Shown here piece after piece: positions 1-8,527 of a stretch of 39,028 bases of DNA (within the stretch, counting starts at the first letter, position 1; each line of letters begins with the position of its first letter). This stretch comes from Acidobacteriota bacterium (lineage in GTDB: Bacteria; Actinomycetota; Acidimicrobiia; Acidimicrobiales; CADCSY01), in the NCBI GenBank assembly GCA_019510095.1, contig JAEKLB010000026.1, positions 1 through 39,028 on the forward strand. Direction: 5' to 3'. The notes below the pieces were generated by a model. That model made no database searches. It was not told the DNA's origin and saw nothing but the letters and a program-made list of their open reading frames with translations. The position numbers and the translations under genes are program-made.

Positions 1-2
1 GC

Positions 3-1376
3 ATGACACGACGCATCACCGCGCTTCGGCGCGTGTTCGCCATCGGGCTCGCTGTTGGTCTCGTGACCGGGCTCGCCGGCACGGCAACGGCGTCGGCGAG
101 GACGACGGCATGCAAGAAGGGCTACGCCCGCAACAAGAAATCGCGCAAGTGCGTCAAGGTGAAGAGGCCGACGGCAACGACGGTCCACAGCGTCACCACC
201 ACGACCGCGAAGCCTGCCACCGGCGTGTCCAAGGGCACGGTCCTTCTCGGCACGCTGGGCACCTCGCTGAGCACGACGACGAACGCCAAGAACTTGGAGG
301 AGAACCGCCAGATCACGCAGGCGTGGGTCGCGCAGACCAACGCGGCTGGCGGCATCAACGGCTACAAGGTCAAGATCCTCTACAAGGACGTCCTGAATGA
401 CTCCGCTCGGACGCTCCAAGCGGTGAAGGACCTCGACGCGGCAGGCGTGCTTGCCATCGCTGGTGAGCAGGTGATCATGACAGCGGCCGACTCCTACATC
501 GACAAGCACCAGATCCCTGTGGTTGGTGGCAGCCCGAACAACGGCTCCGAGAATGACCAGGACCCGATGTACTTCCCGACCGGTGGCAACTACTCGCAGG
601 TCTACGGGCAGGTCGCTGCGGCCAGAGACGTCGGCGCCAAGCACTTCCGGAACCTCTACTGCACCGAGGTCGCGGCCTGCGCCGTGTCGGTCGGCATCAC
701 GAAGTACGCGGCGGACCGCGAGGGCCTCAAGTTCTCGTCCGAAGGCGCTTCGGCGGTGCAGCCCGACTACACCGCGACGTGCCTGTCGGCCAAGAACGCC
801 GGCGTCGACTTCTTCCAGAGCAACGGCCTCAACTTCCCCAACGTGGTCCGTGACTGCTCGCGGCAGAACTACCACCCGACCTACGCGAAGGGTGGCGCGG
901 CCGACCAGTCGGTGATCGACGCGGCCAAGGGCGACAACGTGGCAGGCAACCTGCCCGAGTTCGGGATCTTCTACAACGGTCCCGAGGTGCAGCGGTTCCG
1001 CCAGGCGCTGGCCACCACCAACCTCACCGACCCTTCGTCACCGGCGACCCAGGAGAGCGTCAAGACCTGGGTTGGTCTCGAGATGGCTGGCGCGGTGCTC
1101 AAGCGTCTCAACATGGCGAACCCGACCCGCCAGGAGTACCTCAACGCCCTCTACACCATCAAGGGCGAGGATCTCGGTGGCCAGATCGCCCCGGTCGACT
1201 ACACCGTGCAGAAGCCCGGTACCTCGTCGCCACAGCTCCACTCCGGCTACGACTGCTGGACCGAGCACCTCGTCAAGGACGGGAAGCTGTACCACATGGA
1301 CACCCATGGCCAGATCGTCACCAAGCTGACGTGGGTCTGCGGCACCGGGCACACCTACCTCGACATCCCTGCCTGA
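3..1376 (+). CDS. ABC transporter substrate-binding protein, branched-chain amino-acid type
   Basis: A 457-residue periplasmic-binding-protein type I (Leu/Ile/Val-binding-like) receptor, expected to capture a small substrate outside the membrane and hand it to an ABC permease. Residues 1 to about 32 form a signal peptide: basic MTRR start, hydrophobic core, ATASA before the likely cut. A Lys-rich, two-Cys stretch and a Thr-rich linker follow to about residue 75; such stalks are common in actinobacterial surface proteins. The binding domain starts near GTVLLGTLG, with the family pattern of an asparagine-rich loop followed by AWVAQTNAAGGINGYK. There is no lipobox Cys at the cleavage site. The ATG lies two bases from the window edge, so its promoter and any permease genes upstream are unseen. 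No permease or ATPase lies downstream. The substrate is unknown. Confidence 0.9.
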   Translation: MTRRITALRRVFAIGLAVGLVTGLAGTATASARTTACKKGYARNKKSRKCVKVKRPTATTVHSVTTTTAKPATGVSKGTVLLGTLGTSLSTTTNAKNLEENRQITQAWVAQTNAAGGINGYKVKILYKDVLNDSARTLQAVKDLDAAGVLAIAGEQVIMTAADSYIDKHQIPVVGGSPNNGSENDQDPMYFPTGGNYSQVYGQVAAARDVGAKHFRNLYCTEVAACAVSVGITKYAADREGLKFSSEGASAVQPDYTATCLSAKNAGVDFFQSNGLNFPNVVRDCSRQNYHPTYAKGGAADQSVIDAAKGDNVAGNLPEFGIFYNGPEVQRFRQALATTNLTDPSSPATQESVKTWVGLEMAGAVLKRLNMANPTRQEYLNALYTIKGEDLGGQIAPVDYTVQKPGTSSPQLHSGYDCWTEHLVKDGKLYHMDTHGQIVTKLTWVCGTGHTYLDIPA

Positions 1377-1406
1377 CACCAGGTGTCGAGACGGTGGGGC
1401 CTGGTG
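1377..1406. terminator. Hairpin between convergent genes
   Basis: A perfect 7-bp stem (CACCAGG and CCTGGTG) with a 16-base loop begins right after the stop codon of the binding-protein gene and ends before the stop of the P450. There is no T-tract, as is usual for high-GC actinobacteria, so termination is inferred from position and symmetry. Confidence 0.4.
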
Positions 1407-1420
1407 CAGGCGCTCGGTCG

Positions 1421-2653
1421 CTAGGTCTGACCAACAATCTTGGGTCCCGGCGAGAACCGGACTGGCATGTGCTTGAACGAAGCGAACTGGGTGGCCCGGG
1501 CCCGCACCGGGTCGCCCGCTAGCTCGAGGTCGGACATCCGGCTCAGGAGCTCTTCGATCACGATCGTCGCCTGGGTGCGAGCAAGGGCGGCGCCGCTGCA
1601 GAAATGTGGCCCGCCTCCACCGAAGCTCTGGTGCTTCGACGCGTTGGGCCTCCGGGGGTCGAGCCGGTCGGGGTCGGCGAACACGTCCTCGTCTCGGTTT
1701 CCCGAGCAGTACCACATGTAGAGGTGGTCGCCGGCCTTGATCGTCACGTCCCGCACGGTGACGTCCTCGATGGCGGTCCGGCCCATGCCCCGGACCGAGG
1801 GCTCCAGCCGGAGCACCTCCTCGACGGCGTTGGGAATGAGGCTCACATCGGCGCCGAGCTCGTCCCACACTCCAGTGGCGAGGAGGATGTTCACGGCATT
1901 CAGGATGAGGGTCCGGGTGGTGTCGTTACCCGCGGTCAGGAAGAGGAAGAACAGATAGGAGAGCTCCATGTCGGTGATCGGCTCGCCATCGATCTCGGCA
2001 TGGGCCAACTCGCTCATGAGATCATCCCTGGGGTCCTGGCGGCGGTCGGCCGCCAGCTGCAGCGCGTAGCCGAAGACCTCGGAGAAGGCTGCAGCGGTGT
2101 CGTCTGGTCCCGCGGCGTACTCGGGGTCCTCCTGGCCGAAGGTGCGGTTCGTCCAGTCGAGGACGCGGCCGTGGTCCTCGTCCGGAACGCCGAGCAGCGC
2201 GCAGATCGTGGCGATCGGGGGGCTGGCGGCGACGTGGAAGAGGTCGCACTCGCCCGCCCCGATCACCGCGTCGATCGCCCGCGACGTGTATTTGCGAATG
2301 AGTGGCTGCATGGCGACGGCCCGTTTCGGCGTGAAGGTCGAGTTGACGAGGCCTCGTAGTCGCGTGTGGCGGGGCGCGTCCATGAAGATCAGCAGCGACT
2401 GGGCGTAGACCTCTGCCATCTCTTCCGGAATCCGGGTGATGTTCACGCCCCGGGTCGAGGTGAAACGTTTCGGGTCACGGCCGATGGCCGCGATGTCGGC
2501 GTACTTGGTGATGCACCACATGCCGGGCCCACCGTCGACGCGCTCGTTCCAGTACACCGGGCATTCGCGCCGGAGCTGGGCGAACAGGTGATTCGGTGTG
2601 CCCTGTACGTAGGTCTGGATGTCGGCTAGGTCGGTGTCGAGCACGAGCGCCAT
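1421..2653 (-). CDS. Cytochrome P450
   Basis: A 410-residue soluble bacterial P450, expected to hydroxylate a hydrophobic substrate with electrons from a ferredoxin/reductase pair not encoded here. The I-helix oxygen-binding motif AGNDTT is at residues 241-246, the ExxR pair (E279, R282) follows, and the heme loop FGGGGPHFCSG places the thiolate at Cys352. The overall style resembles actinobacterial P450s acting on steroids or fatty chains (CYP124/125/142 type), but no family is assigned. The ATG at 2653 is chosen because a GAGGGGG Shine-Dalgarno lies just upstream; an in-frame ATG at 2674 is possible. The gene is transcribed away from the 2722 operator, 68 bp upstream of its start. A P450 beside a sulfotransferase recalls the mycobacterial CYP128-Stf3 pair, in which a hydroxyl is made and then sulfated. 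Confidence 0.95.
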   Translation of the reverse strand: MALVLDTDLADIQTYVQGTPNHLFAQLRRECPVYWNERVDGGPGMWCITKYADIAAIGRDPKRFTSTRGVNITRIPEEMAEVYAQSLLIFMDAPRHTRLRGLVNSTFTPKRAVAMQPLIRKYTSRAIDAVIGAGECDLFHVAASPPIATICALLGVPDEDHGRVLDWTNRTFGQEDPEYAAGPDDTAAAFSEVFGYALQLAADRRQDPRDDLMSELAHAEIDGEPITDMELSYLFFLFLTAGNDTTRTLILNAVNILLATGVWDELGADVSLIPNAVEEVLRLEPSVRGMGRTAIEDVTVRDVTIKAGDHLYMWYCSGNRDEDVFADPDRLDPRRPNASKHQSFGGGGPHFCSGAALARTQATIVIEELLSRMSDLELAGDPVRARATQFASFKHMPVRFSPGPKIVGQT

Positions 2654-2721
2654 CCGTCTTCCCCCTCTTGTCATGCGAGATTGATGAGGTCGCTTCCAGG
2701 ACCGTGATAGCACGGCTACTC

Positions 2722-2738
2722 ACATGGTAATACTATGT
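2722..2738. promoter_or_regulatory. Operator site 1 of six (candidate TetR box)
   Basis: The sequence ACATGGTAATACTATGT is an imperfect 17-bp inverted repeat of the family RCATRGYRNNRCTATGY found six times in this window. It lies in the divergent gap between the P450 and the sulfotransferase-TetR operon, so it could control both, including autoregulation of the TetR gene. Symmetry and recurrence are seen directly; binding by the TetR protein is inferred. Confidence 0.75.
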
Positions 2739-2813
2739 AGATGGTCGCTTGGAAGACGCGGCCGGTTGGTGACGTTGCCAGTGGGGGACGTCCTGTACGC
2801 CAGGAGAGACCGT

Positions 2814-2864
2814 ATGACCAAGCGGCGTCGTCGCACCGCGCTTCACATGACCGCACTCGGCTGA
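2814..2864 (+). CDS. Possible 16-residue Arg-rich leader peptide
   Basis: A short reading frame starts with ATG after an AGGAGA Shine-Dalgarno and encodes MTKRRRRTALHMTALG. It ends with TGA one base before the GTG start of the sulfotransferase, which has no convincing Shine-Dalgarno of its own. That arrangement would allow translational coupling or attenuation through a run of four Arg codons. It could instead be chance, or the remains of a former N-terminus of the downstream gene in another frame. Function unknown. Confidence 0.35.
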   Translation: MTKRRRRTALHMTALG

Positions 2865-2865
2865 G

Positions 2866-4026
2866 GTGGCGTCGACGCTGACGGCCTCAGACGTCATCGA
2901 CGGGGCGACCACCGAGACCGGCCTGAGCGACCTCGGCGGCGAGCATGTCACGACGGCAATCGAGACGGCCGTCGCCGGGCTCGCTGGGGGCCAGTTCGAT
3001 GAGGCCATCGTGGCTGGTGCTCTTGAACAGCTCCACCAGATGCTCGTGACTCGGCTCCGCTACGTGGAGGATCGCCGTCTCTACCCGATCGACCAGGAGC
3101 GAATAGAGGCACCCTTCATCATCATCGGACCGGCCCGCGCGGGGACGACACTTGTCCACGAGCTCTTGGCCCTCGATCCCGACGCGCGGGGCGTTCGGTT
3201 CTGGGAGATGCACGAGCCGTCGCCACCGCCGGGCCTTGGGGCCGGCGACGACGATCGGATCGGGCGGGCGGGCGACGCGCTCCGGGGGTGGATCGCGACC
3301 GTGCCCGAGATCATGGCCATGCACCCGTACTTTGACGACGGCGGCCGCTCGCTCATGGAGGACGATGCGATTCTCATCCTCGAGTTCCAGGGCGGCCAGC
3401 CGATGTCGACCTACAAGGTGCCGGTGCCCTTCCTCCCGACACCTGAGCCCCTCACCTTCTACGAGTCGCATCGCAGGGTCTTGCAGCACCTCCAGTACGG
3501 GGCACCCGACCGACGATGGGCGCTGAAGGGCACCTACCACACGAACCGAGTCGCGGTCATCCGGTCGATCTATCCCGACGCCCGCATCATCTGGAACCAC
3601 CGCGACCCGGTCCGGGTCTTTCCGTCGATCATGCAGATCCTCGCCGTCGTCCAAGGCGACCCCGATGGTGAGCGCATCGACCTGAAGGCCCTGGCGCCCA
3701 TGGTCCTCGCCAACTGGGGTCAGCCGATCAAGGAGGCGATGAACGATCCCGCGACGAACGACGGTCAGGTCTTCCACCTGCACTACAGCGAGCTCATGGA
3801 CGACCAGGCCGCGATGATCGCTCGCATCTACGACCACTTCGGCCTCCCCTTCGACGCCGCTTACGCGGCACGGATCCGGGGCTGGCTCACCGATCCTGCG
3901 AATCGGCCCGATCGGCACGGCCGGGTCGAGTTCACGCCCGAGAAGTTCGGGCTGACGAGCGCCCAGATCGCCGACGAGTTCGCCGAGTACGTCGACCGCT
4001 ACGGGATCAGGAAAGAAGGCCGGTAG
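2866..4026 (+). CDS. PAPS-dependent sulfotransferase family protein (copy 1)
   Basis: A 386-residue protein of the bacterial sulfotransferase family (Sulfotransfer_3 type), predicted to move a sulfuryl group from PAPS to a hydroxyl and release PAP. The 5'-phosphosulfate loop is GPARAGTT (residues 88-95), and the 3'-phosphate site is near NHRDPVRVFPS (Arg246). Typical family blocks are FWEMHEPSPPPG and LQHLQYGAPDRRWALKG. The start is GTG at 2866, one base after the stop of a small leader frame; no strong ribosome site is visible. Its stop is one base before the TetR start, so the two form an operon. A paralogue lies at 9803-10981, sharing FW-E-PSPPPGLG and LQHLQYGAP-RRWALKGT. Length matches mycobacterial Stf3 (just under 400 aa). 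The acceptor substrate is unknown. Confidence 0.88.
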   Translation: MASTLTASDVIDGATTETGLSDLGGEHVTTAIETAVAGLAGGQFDEAIVAGALEQLHQMLVTRLRYVEDRRLYPIDQERIEAPFIIIGPARAGTTLVHELLALDPDARGVRFWEMHEPSPPPGLGAGDDDRIGRAGDALRGWIATVPEIMAMHPYFDDGGRSLMEDDAILILEFQGGQPMSTYKVPVPFLPTPEPLTFYESHRRVLQHLQYGAPDRRWALKGTYHTNRVAVIRSIYPDARIIWNHRDPVRVFPSIMQILAVVQGDPDGERIDLKALAPMVLANWGQPIKEAMNDPATNDGQVFHLHYSELMDDQAAMIARIYDHFGLPFDAAYAARIRGWLTDPANRPDRHGRVEFTPEKFGLTSAQIADEFAEYVDRYGIRKEGR

Positions 4027-4027
4027 C

Positions 4028-4753
4028 GTGACCACGGCTCCACTACCGTCAAACGCCGACATGCCGACGAAACCAGCTCTCCGAAGCAAGCGGCTCACGA
4101 GAGACGAGCGGGCCGAGCGCACCCGCCAGCGGCTCGTCGATGTCGCTCGCAAGCTCTTCACCGACAAGGGGTACTTCGAGACCGCCCTCGAGGAGATCGT
4201 GCTCGAGGCCGACCTCACCCAAGGAGCGCTGTACCACCACTTCGGAAGCAAGCGGGGGCTGTTCAAGGCCGTCTTCGAGGCCGTCGAGTGGGACTGGAAG
4301 GCTCCCCATGTCGGCGAAGCAGCGACCGGCGCCGAGGTCTGGGGGCAGTACCTCCGCGAGAACGCCGCGTGGGGCGACTGCTGGGAGGTCTACAGCTACG
4401 GCATGTCGACCACGGTCGAGCGGCTGCCGCAGGAGGAGTCCGGTCGGGTCATCCTCTATCGCGACGGCCCGGCTGTGCTCGGTTGGGACGAGTGGCGGGC
4501 GACCCACCGACTCTGGGCCGTAGAGTTCAACGCAGCCGCGATCTCCCAGGCGATGGAAGAGGGATTGATCGGCAAGCACGACCCCGCCGCCCTCGCGTCG
4601 ATGCTCCAAGCGGTGCAGGAAGAGTGCGCGGTGATGGTGGCGCATGACGAGGGCCACGATGTCGAGCGGGTCTGCGACGAGATGCGCCGTCTCTTCGCTT
4701 CCTTTCGGCTGACAACAGCGCCGCCCACGCGCCGCCGATGGGCTCGACCGTGA
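4028..4753 (+). CDS. TetR-family transcriptional regulator
   Basis: A 241-residue regulator with a TetR N-terminal DNA-binding domain at residues about 28-80: the helix RDERAERTRQRLVDVARKLF, then EEIVLEADLTQGALYHHFGS, the recognition helix ending in YHHF. The C-terminal part, rich in Trp and Glu, is a ligand-binding and dimer domain with no assignable ligand. It begins with GTG one base after the sulfotransferase stop and is translationally coupled to it. It is the only transcription factor among the genes flanked by the six ACATAG-CTATGT repeats, so I infer that it binds them and represses its own operon and the others until a pathway ligand appears. The alternative is a regulator outside the window. 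Confidence 0.92.
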   Translation: MTTAPLPSNADMPTKPALRSKRLTRDERAERTRQRLVDVARKLFTDKGYFETALEEIVLEADLTQGALYHHFGSKRGLFKAVFEAVEWDWKAPHVGEAATGAEVWGQYLRENAAWGDCWEVYSYGMSTTVERLPQEESGRVILYRDGPAVLGWDEWRATHRLWAVEFNAAAISQAMEEGLIGKHDPAALASMLQAVQEECAVMVAHDEGHDVERVCDEMRRLFASFRLTTAPPTRRRWARP

Positions 4754-4760
4754 CCGACCA

Positions 4761-4775
4761 GTCCCTCGCAGGGAC
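4761..4775. terminator. Hairpin between convergent genes
   Basis: GTCCCT and AGGGAC form a perfect 6-bp stem around a CGC loop, eight bases after the TetR stop and ten before the stop of the convergent CoA-transferase. It is likely a bidirectional transcription end, although no T-tract follows. Confidence 0.45.
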
Positions 4776-4784
4776 GCCCGGCGC

Positions 4785-6026
4785 TCAGATGATGCCGGCC
4801 TCCTTCCACCTCTCGAGGTCCGCCGCCTCGTAGCCCAGCGAGCCGAGGTACGCGAACGTCTGCTCCCCCAGGGCCGGTGCGTGGTGTCGGATCTCGTAGC
4901 GCTCGCCCGCCACCTTGATGGGGTTGCCTGTCACGTAGATGTCCCCTGCCGTCGGGTGGTGCTGCGTCACGACCGCTTCCCGGTAGAGGAGATGGGGGTC
5001 GGTGAGCAGGTCGCCGGTGCTCGAGCACGGTGCGATGACGCAGTCGTGCTCCACCCCCAGGGCGACCCACTCGGCCTGGGTGCGCGAGCGGAAGATCCCC
5101 TGGAGCACCGGGTGCAGTGCGGGCGGCCCCCAGTCGACGATGGCGTCCTTCCTGATGTAGCCCACGCCTTCCTCGAGCAGGTCGGCGCGATCGATGGCCT
5201 CGCAGAAGTGCTCCCAGAAGTACTTCTCGATCAGGGCGATCAGGATGAACTTGCCGTCCTTCGTCTCGTAGACGGTGTACTTGGCACCAACGCCGCTCTG
5301 GTCGACGCCCTGTTGGTCGGCCCAGATCTTCTCGGCGTTCAGCTGCTTGACGACGCCCATCCAGCAGCTGGCGACGAGCGCGTCGCTGCAACCGACGTCG
5401 AGGTACGCGCCCTCGCCCGTCTGGGTGCGGCGCCACAGCGAGGCCGCCACCCCGTAGGCCAGGAAGAGGGGGCCGACGATATCCGCGCCGGTTGCCCGAT
5501 GGCCCCCGGCGTCGATGCCCAGGCCGACGGAGCGCACCGCGTTGCCGGCCTCGTCGAGCTCACACGGGGTGGCGCCGGCGACGGCGTTCATCGAGCCGCC
5601 GTGGGTCGCGAGCTTTGCGTACGGGCCGCTGGCGCCGAGGCCGGTGATGTCGGCGTAGATGATGTCGGGCTTCACCTTCCGCTGTTCGGCGTAGCCGACG
5701 CCGAGCCGGTCGAGCGTCCCGGTCGTGTTGCCGTCGAGGAACACGTCGGTGTCCGCCAGCATGCGCCAGAAGATCTCCTTGCCCTCCTCGCGCTGGAGGT
5801 TGACGGTCACGCTCCGCTTGTTGCGGTTCAGGGAGATGTGGATGGGGCTGTGACCCATCTCGTGTGGCTTGACCTGGCCGAGCATGTGACGGATGTAGTC
5901 GCCACGAAACGGGCTCTCGACCTTGATGACGTCGGCGCCCTCGTCGGCCAGCAGCTGCCCGGTGAAGTCACCGGTGATCAGCTGCGCGGACTCCAACACC
6001 CGCACGCCCTTTAACAGTCCTGCCAT
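4785..6026 (-). CDS. Family III CoA-transferase (CaiB/BaiF type)
   Basis: A 413-residue CoA-transferase, predicted to move CoA between carboxylic acids and so activate a substrate as a thioester without ATP. The fold start MAGLLKGVRVLE and the loop ADEGADVIKVE are typical; NRNKRSVTVNL and GASGPYA follow. Asp182 in GADIVGP occupies the position of the catalytic aspartate that forms the acyl-anhydride intermediate in this family, judged by eye. The ATG is preceded by GGAGGTACGGGAC, a clear ribosome site. It lies 45 bp downstream of the two-domain CoA-transferase on the same strand, so both are probably made from the promoter near the 8474 operator. Substrate unknown. Confidence 0.92.
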   Translation of the reverse strand: MAGLLKGVRVLESAQLITGDFTGQLLADEGADVIKVESPFRGDYIRHMLGQVKPHEMGHSPIHISLNRNKRSVTVNLQREEGKEIFWRMLADTDVFLDGNTTGTLDRLGVGYAEQRKVKPDIIYADITGLGASGPYAKLATHGGSMNAVAGATPCELDEAGNAVRSVGLGIDAGGHRATGADIVGPLFLAYGVAASLWRRTQTGEGAYLDVGCSDALVASCWMGVVKQLNAEKIWADQQGVDQSGVGAKYTVYETKDGKFILIALIEKYFWEHFCEAIDRADLLEEGVGYIRKDAIVDWGPPALHPVLQGIFRSRTQAEWVALGVEHDCVIAPCSSTGDLLTDPHLLYREAVVTQHHPTAGDIYVTGNPIKVAGERYEIRHHAPALGEQTFAYLGSLGYEAADLERWKEAGII

Positions 6027-6071
6027 GTCCCGTACCTCCTGATCGTCGTCGGATCGTGACGCTTCGCTGCA

Positions 6072-8390
6072 TCAGCGCGCCACGTTGCGGTCCCGCAGCT
6101 GCGTGATCTCTGCGTCCGTGTAGCCCACCTGGCGAAGGATCTCGTCGGTGTGCTCGCCCAGCTCGGGCGCCAGCCGGTGGGGTACCCGCTCGGAATCCGA
6201 CACCCGCACCAGAGTGTCGACCTCGCGCACCTTGCCCTTCACCGGGTGCGACAGCTCGGCCACCCGGCCGAGGCGCCGCTGCTCGGGGTCGTTCATCGTC
6301 GTGTGGTTGGTGTGCCCGTCGGGGACGGCGGCAGCCACGCCGGCTGCTCGCAGCATCCGCACCACGTCGTTGGCCTCACGGGTGGCGACCGCCGCCGCCA
6401 GCACGGCCACTTGGGCCTCGTCGTCCTCGACGTGGGCGGCGCCGAGCGCGGCCGCAGCCGCCTCACGGCCGGCGTCGTCGTGGGCGACGACGCACACCAT
6501 CGCGCCGTCGGCCGCTCGGTACAGGCGCTCGAACGGGCCAAGGCCCATCTGTTCGCCGTCGAGACGGCCGGCGCCGACCACCTGTCCGTCGGGGCGTCGG
6601 ACGATGTGCGCGAGGTGGGTCATGGCCGCCGCGACCTGCGTGTTGGCTATGAACTGGGCTTGGCCCGTGCGCGTGCGGTGGAGCAGCGCCATCAGCATGG
6701 CCATGGCCCCCAGCAGCCCGTTGCCGGGATCCTCGTTGGCGAAAGGGGCGAGGGGCGGATTGCCCCGGCCGCCTGTCTCGAACGACACGCCGGTGTAGGC
6801 GGCCTGCATCGGGGCGAAGCTCTGGCGCAGGGCGTACGGCCCGTCTGGGCCCCAGCCTGCGGCGTGCTCGTAGATCACTGACGGGTTGAGCAACCTGCTG
6901 GTCTCGTAGTCGAGGCCCAGGCGCGCGTCGGCGCCGGGCCGCAGGTTGTGGTGGATGATGTCGGCCCACTCCACGAGGCCACGTGCCAGCCTCAGTGTGG
7001 AGGGGTCCTTCAGATTGGCGGCGATCGCTCGCTTCTTGGCCTGCGCGGAGAAGAACGGTCGCTCGATGCCACGGAGCTGATCGCCGAGGTAGGGCTCGAG
7101 CTTGATGACGTCGGCGCCGAGGTCGGCGAGCAGTCGCGACGAGTAGGGCCCCGCGTAGTACGCGCCGATGTCGAGGATGCGCACGCCGTCGAGGAGCGGC
7201 CTCGTGTCGGCCGTCGGGACGCCATCGGGGCGGACCGGCTGGGGCCAGCCGGCGTGCGAGGCGCGCACCGCATCGGTGTGTTGGCCCGGGGTGGGCGCCG
7301 GTCCACGGACGCGAGCGGGCGTTGCCGCGAACCTGGCCGCGGGACCGACCTGGCGCACGAGGCCGAGCACGGGATCGTCCAGTTCGACGACTAGGCCGTC
7401 GTGCACGACCTGCGGCGTGTCGAACGACTCGGTCGGCATGAGGTTGGGCACGACGCACACATCGGCATCGAGCAACAAGTCCACCCACTCGTCGCGAGGC
7501 TTCGTCTTGAACAGGGCTGGGATGTCCTCTCGCAGGATGGGCACCTGCTCAGGGCTGAGCGGCACCCCGAGATCGTGACCCGTGTCGCTCGGCGGGATGC
7601 GGTCGTCGAAGCCGAGCGCCTTCATGGCTCGCCCGAATGCCCCGACGGCCCCCGTGTGAGTAGAGAAGTACGCACCATCGCTGCACAGGAACGAGCCCAT
7701 CAGCCCGCGTCCCACGCGAACCGGTGTCGCGCTGGCCGCGGCCGTCGCCTCCGCGGCGACGGACTGATCGGTCTCGCCCCACATCATGCTGTTGTAGGCG
7801 AGGGCCCCGTCGAACAGCGACGTGTGCACGTGGCGCCCGGCGCCGTCGGAGTCGCGGCGGTGGATCGCCGCGAGCGCGCCGATGTTGGCGAGGTAAGCCG
7901 CCCCCAGGGACGCGCAGGGGAATCCGATGAAGGCGGGCCCGGGACGGTGGGCGGCCTGCGAGGTCATCGTGCCGACCAAGGCATGAACGATCGGCTCTTC
8001 CGCCGGGAGGTCGGCGTCGCGGCCGCTCTCGCCGAAGCCGCTGATCGACACGTACACGAGTGCTGGGTTCCTGGCGTGCAGGACGTCGAAGCCCATCCCG
8101 AGCCGGTCGGCGGTGCCCGGCGGCCACGACTCGACGAAGACGTCGGCCCGATCGGCGAGGGCGAGGGCGGCAGCGACGCCGGACGGGTCGTCGAGGTCGA
8201 GGGTGACCGAGCGCTTGCCCCGGTTGAACACCGACGCCGCCCACGGCTCGCGGCGGCGATAGGGATCGCCGCCCGGCTGCTCGACCCACACGACGTCAGC
8301 GCCGTAGTCCGCAAGCATGCCGGTCGCACGCGGTCCGGCCGCGCCCGTCGAGCAGTCGAGGACCCGGAGCCCCTCGATCGGTCCGTCCAT
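6072..8390 (-). CDS. Two-domain fused family III CoA-transferase
   Basis: A 772-residue protein containing two CaiB/BaiF modules in tandem, about twice the usual 400. Module 1 (from MDGPIEGLRVLDCS) spans about residues 1-370. Module 2 restarts near residue 398 with LLDGVRILDIGAYYAGPYSS and carries the loop LADLGADVIKLEPY. By eye, module 2 keeps an Asp (Asp554, in NEDPGNG) where the catalytic residue is expected, while module 1 has Ser161 in FPCASLGAA, so module 1 may be structural. Family III enzymes normally work as interlocked dimers; a fusion could give a pseudo-heterodimer. ATG at 8390 follows GAGGGGGGC; a GTG at 8408 is possible but less likely. It is the first gene of the leftward operon facing the 8474 operator. 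Confidence 0.9.
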   Translation of the reverse strand: MDGPIEGLRVLDCSTGAAGPRATGMLADYGADVVWVEQPGGDPYRRREPWAASVFNRGKRSVTLDLDDPSGVAAALALADRADVFVESWPPGTADRLGMGFDVLHARNPALVYVSISGFGESGRDADLPAEEPIVHALVGTMTSQAAHRPGPAFIGFPCASLGAAYLANIGALAAIHRRDSDGAGRHVHTSLFDGALAYNSMMWGETDQSVAAEATAAASATPVRVGRGLMGSFLCSDGAYFSTHTGAVGAFGRAMKALGFDDRIPPSDTGHDLGVPLSPEQVPILREDIPALFKTKPRDEWVDLLLDADVCVVPNLMPTESFDTPQVVHDGLVVELDDPVLGLVRQVGPAARFAATPARVRGPAPTPGQHTDAVRASHAGWPQPVRPDGVPTADTRPLLDGVRILDIGAYYAGPYSSRLLADLGADVIKLEPYLGDQLRGIERPFFSAQAKKRAIAANLKDPSTLRLARGLVEWADIIHHNLRPGADARLGLDYETSRLLNPSVIYEHAAGWGPDGPYALRQSFAPMQAAYTGVSFETGGRGNPPLAPFANEDPGNGLLGAMAMLMALLHRTRTGQAQFIANTQVAAAMTHLAHIVRRPDGQVVGAGRLDGEQMGLGPFERLYRAADGAMVCVVAHDDAGREAAAAALGAAHVEDDEAQVAVLAAAVATREANDVVRMLRAAGVAAAVPDGHTNHTTMNDPEQRRLGRVAELSHPVKGKVREVDTLVRVSDSERVPHRLAPELGEHTDEILRQVGYTDAEITQLRDRNVAR

Positions 8391-8473
8391 GGCGCCCCCC
8401 TCTTTCACGAACGTGTGATTGCCGTCGCCCAGGACGGATGCGTCGGGCCGAGGATCGCCCGCTGTGGAAACCT

Positions 8474-8490
8474 ACATGGCGATGCTATGT
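8474..8490. promoter_or_regulatory. Operator site 2 of six
   Basis: ACATGGCGATGCTATGT lies in the divergent gap between the fused CoA-transferase (83 bp from its ATG) and the DUF1214-like gene (37 bp from its ATG). It has the same half-sites and 17-bp length as the other five copies. Confidence 0.78.
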
Positions 8491-8527
8491 ATGTGCCGAG
8501 GGCATCGAATGAGAGAGGACCTGACCC

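Noticed and set aside
1604-2359. Long plus-strand frame inside the P450 gene
   Set aside because: It is an open frame antisense to a well-supported P450, caused by high GC content, with an unlikely composition. The same applies to most long frames opposite the other genes here.
2887-4266. 459-residue minus-strand frame over the sulfotransferase and TetR genes
   Set aside because: Both underlying genes show clear family motifs on the plus strand; this frame has none.
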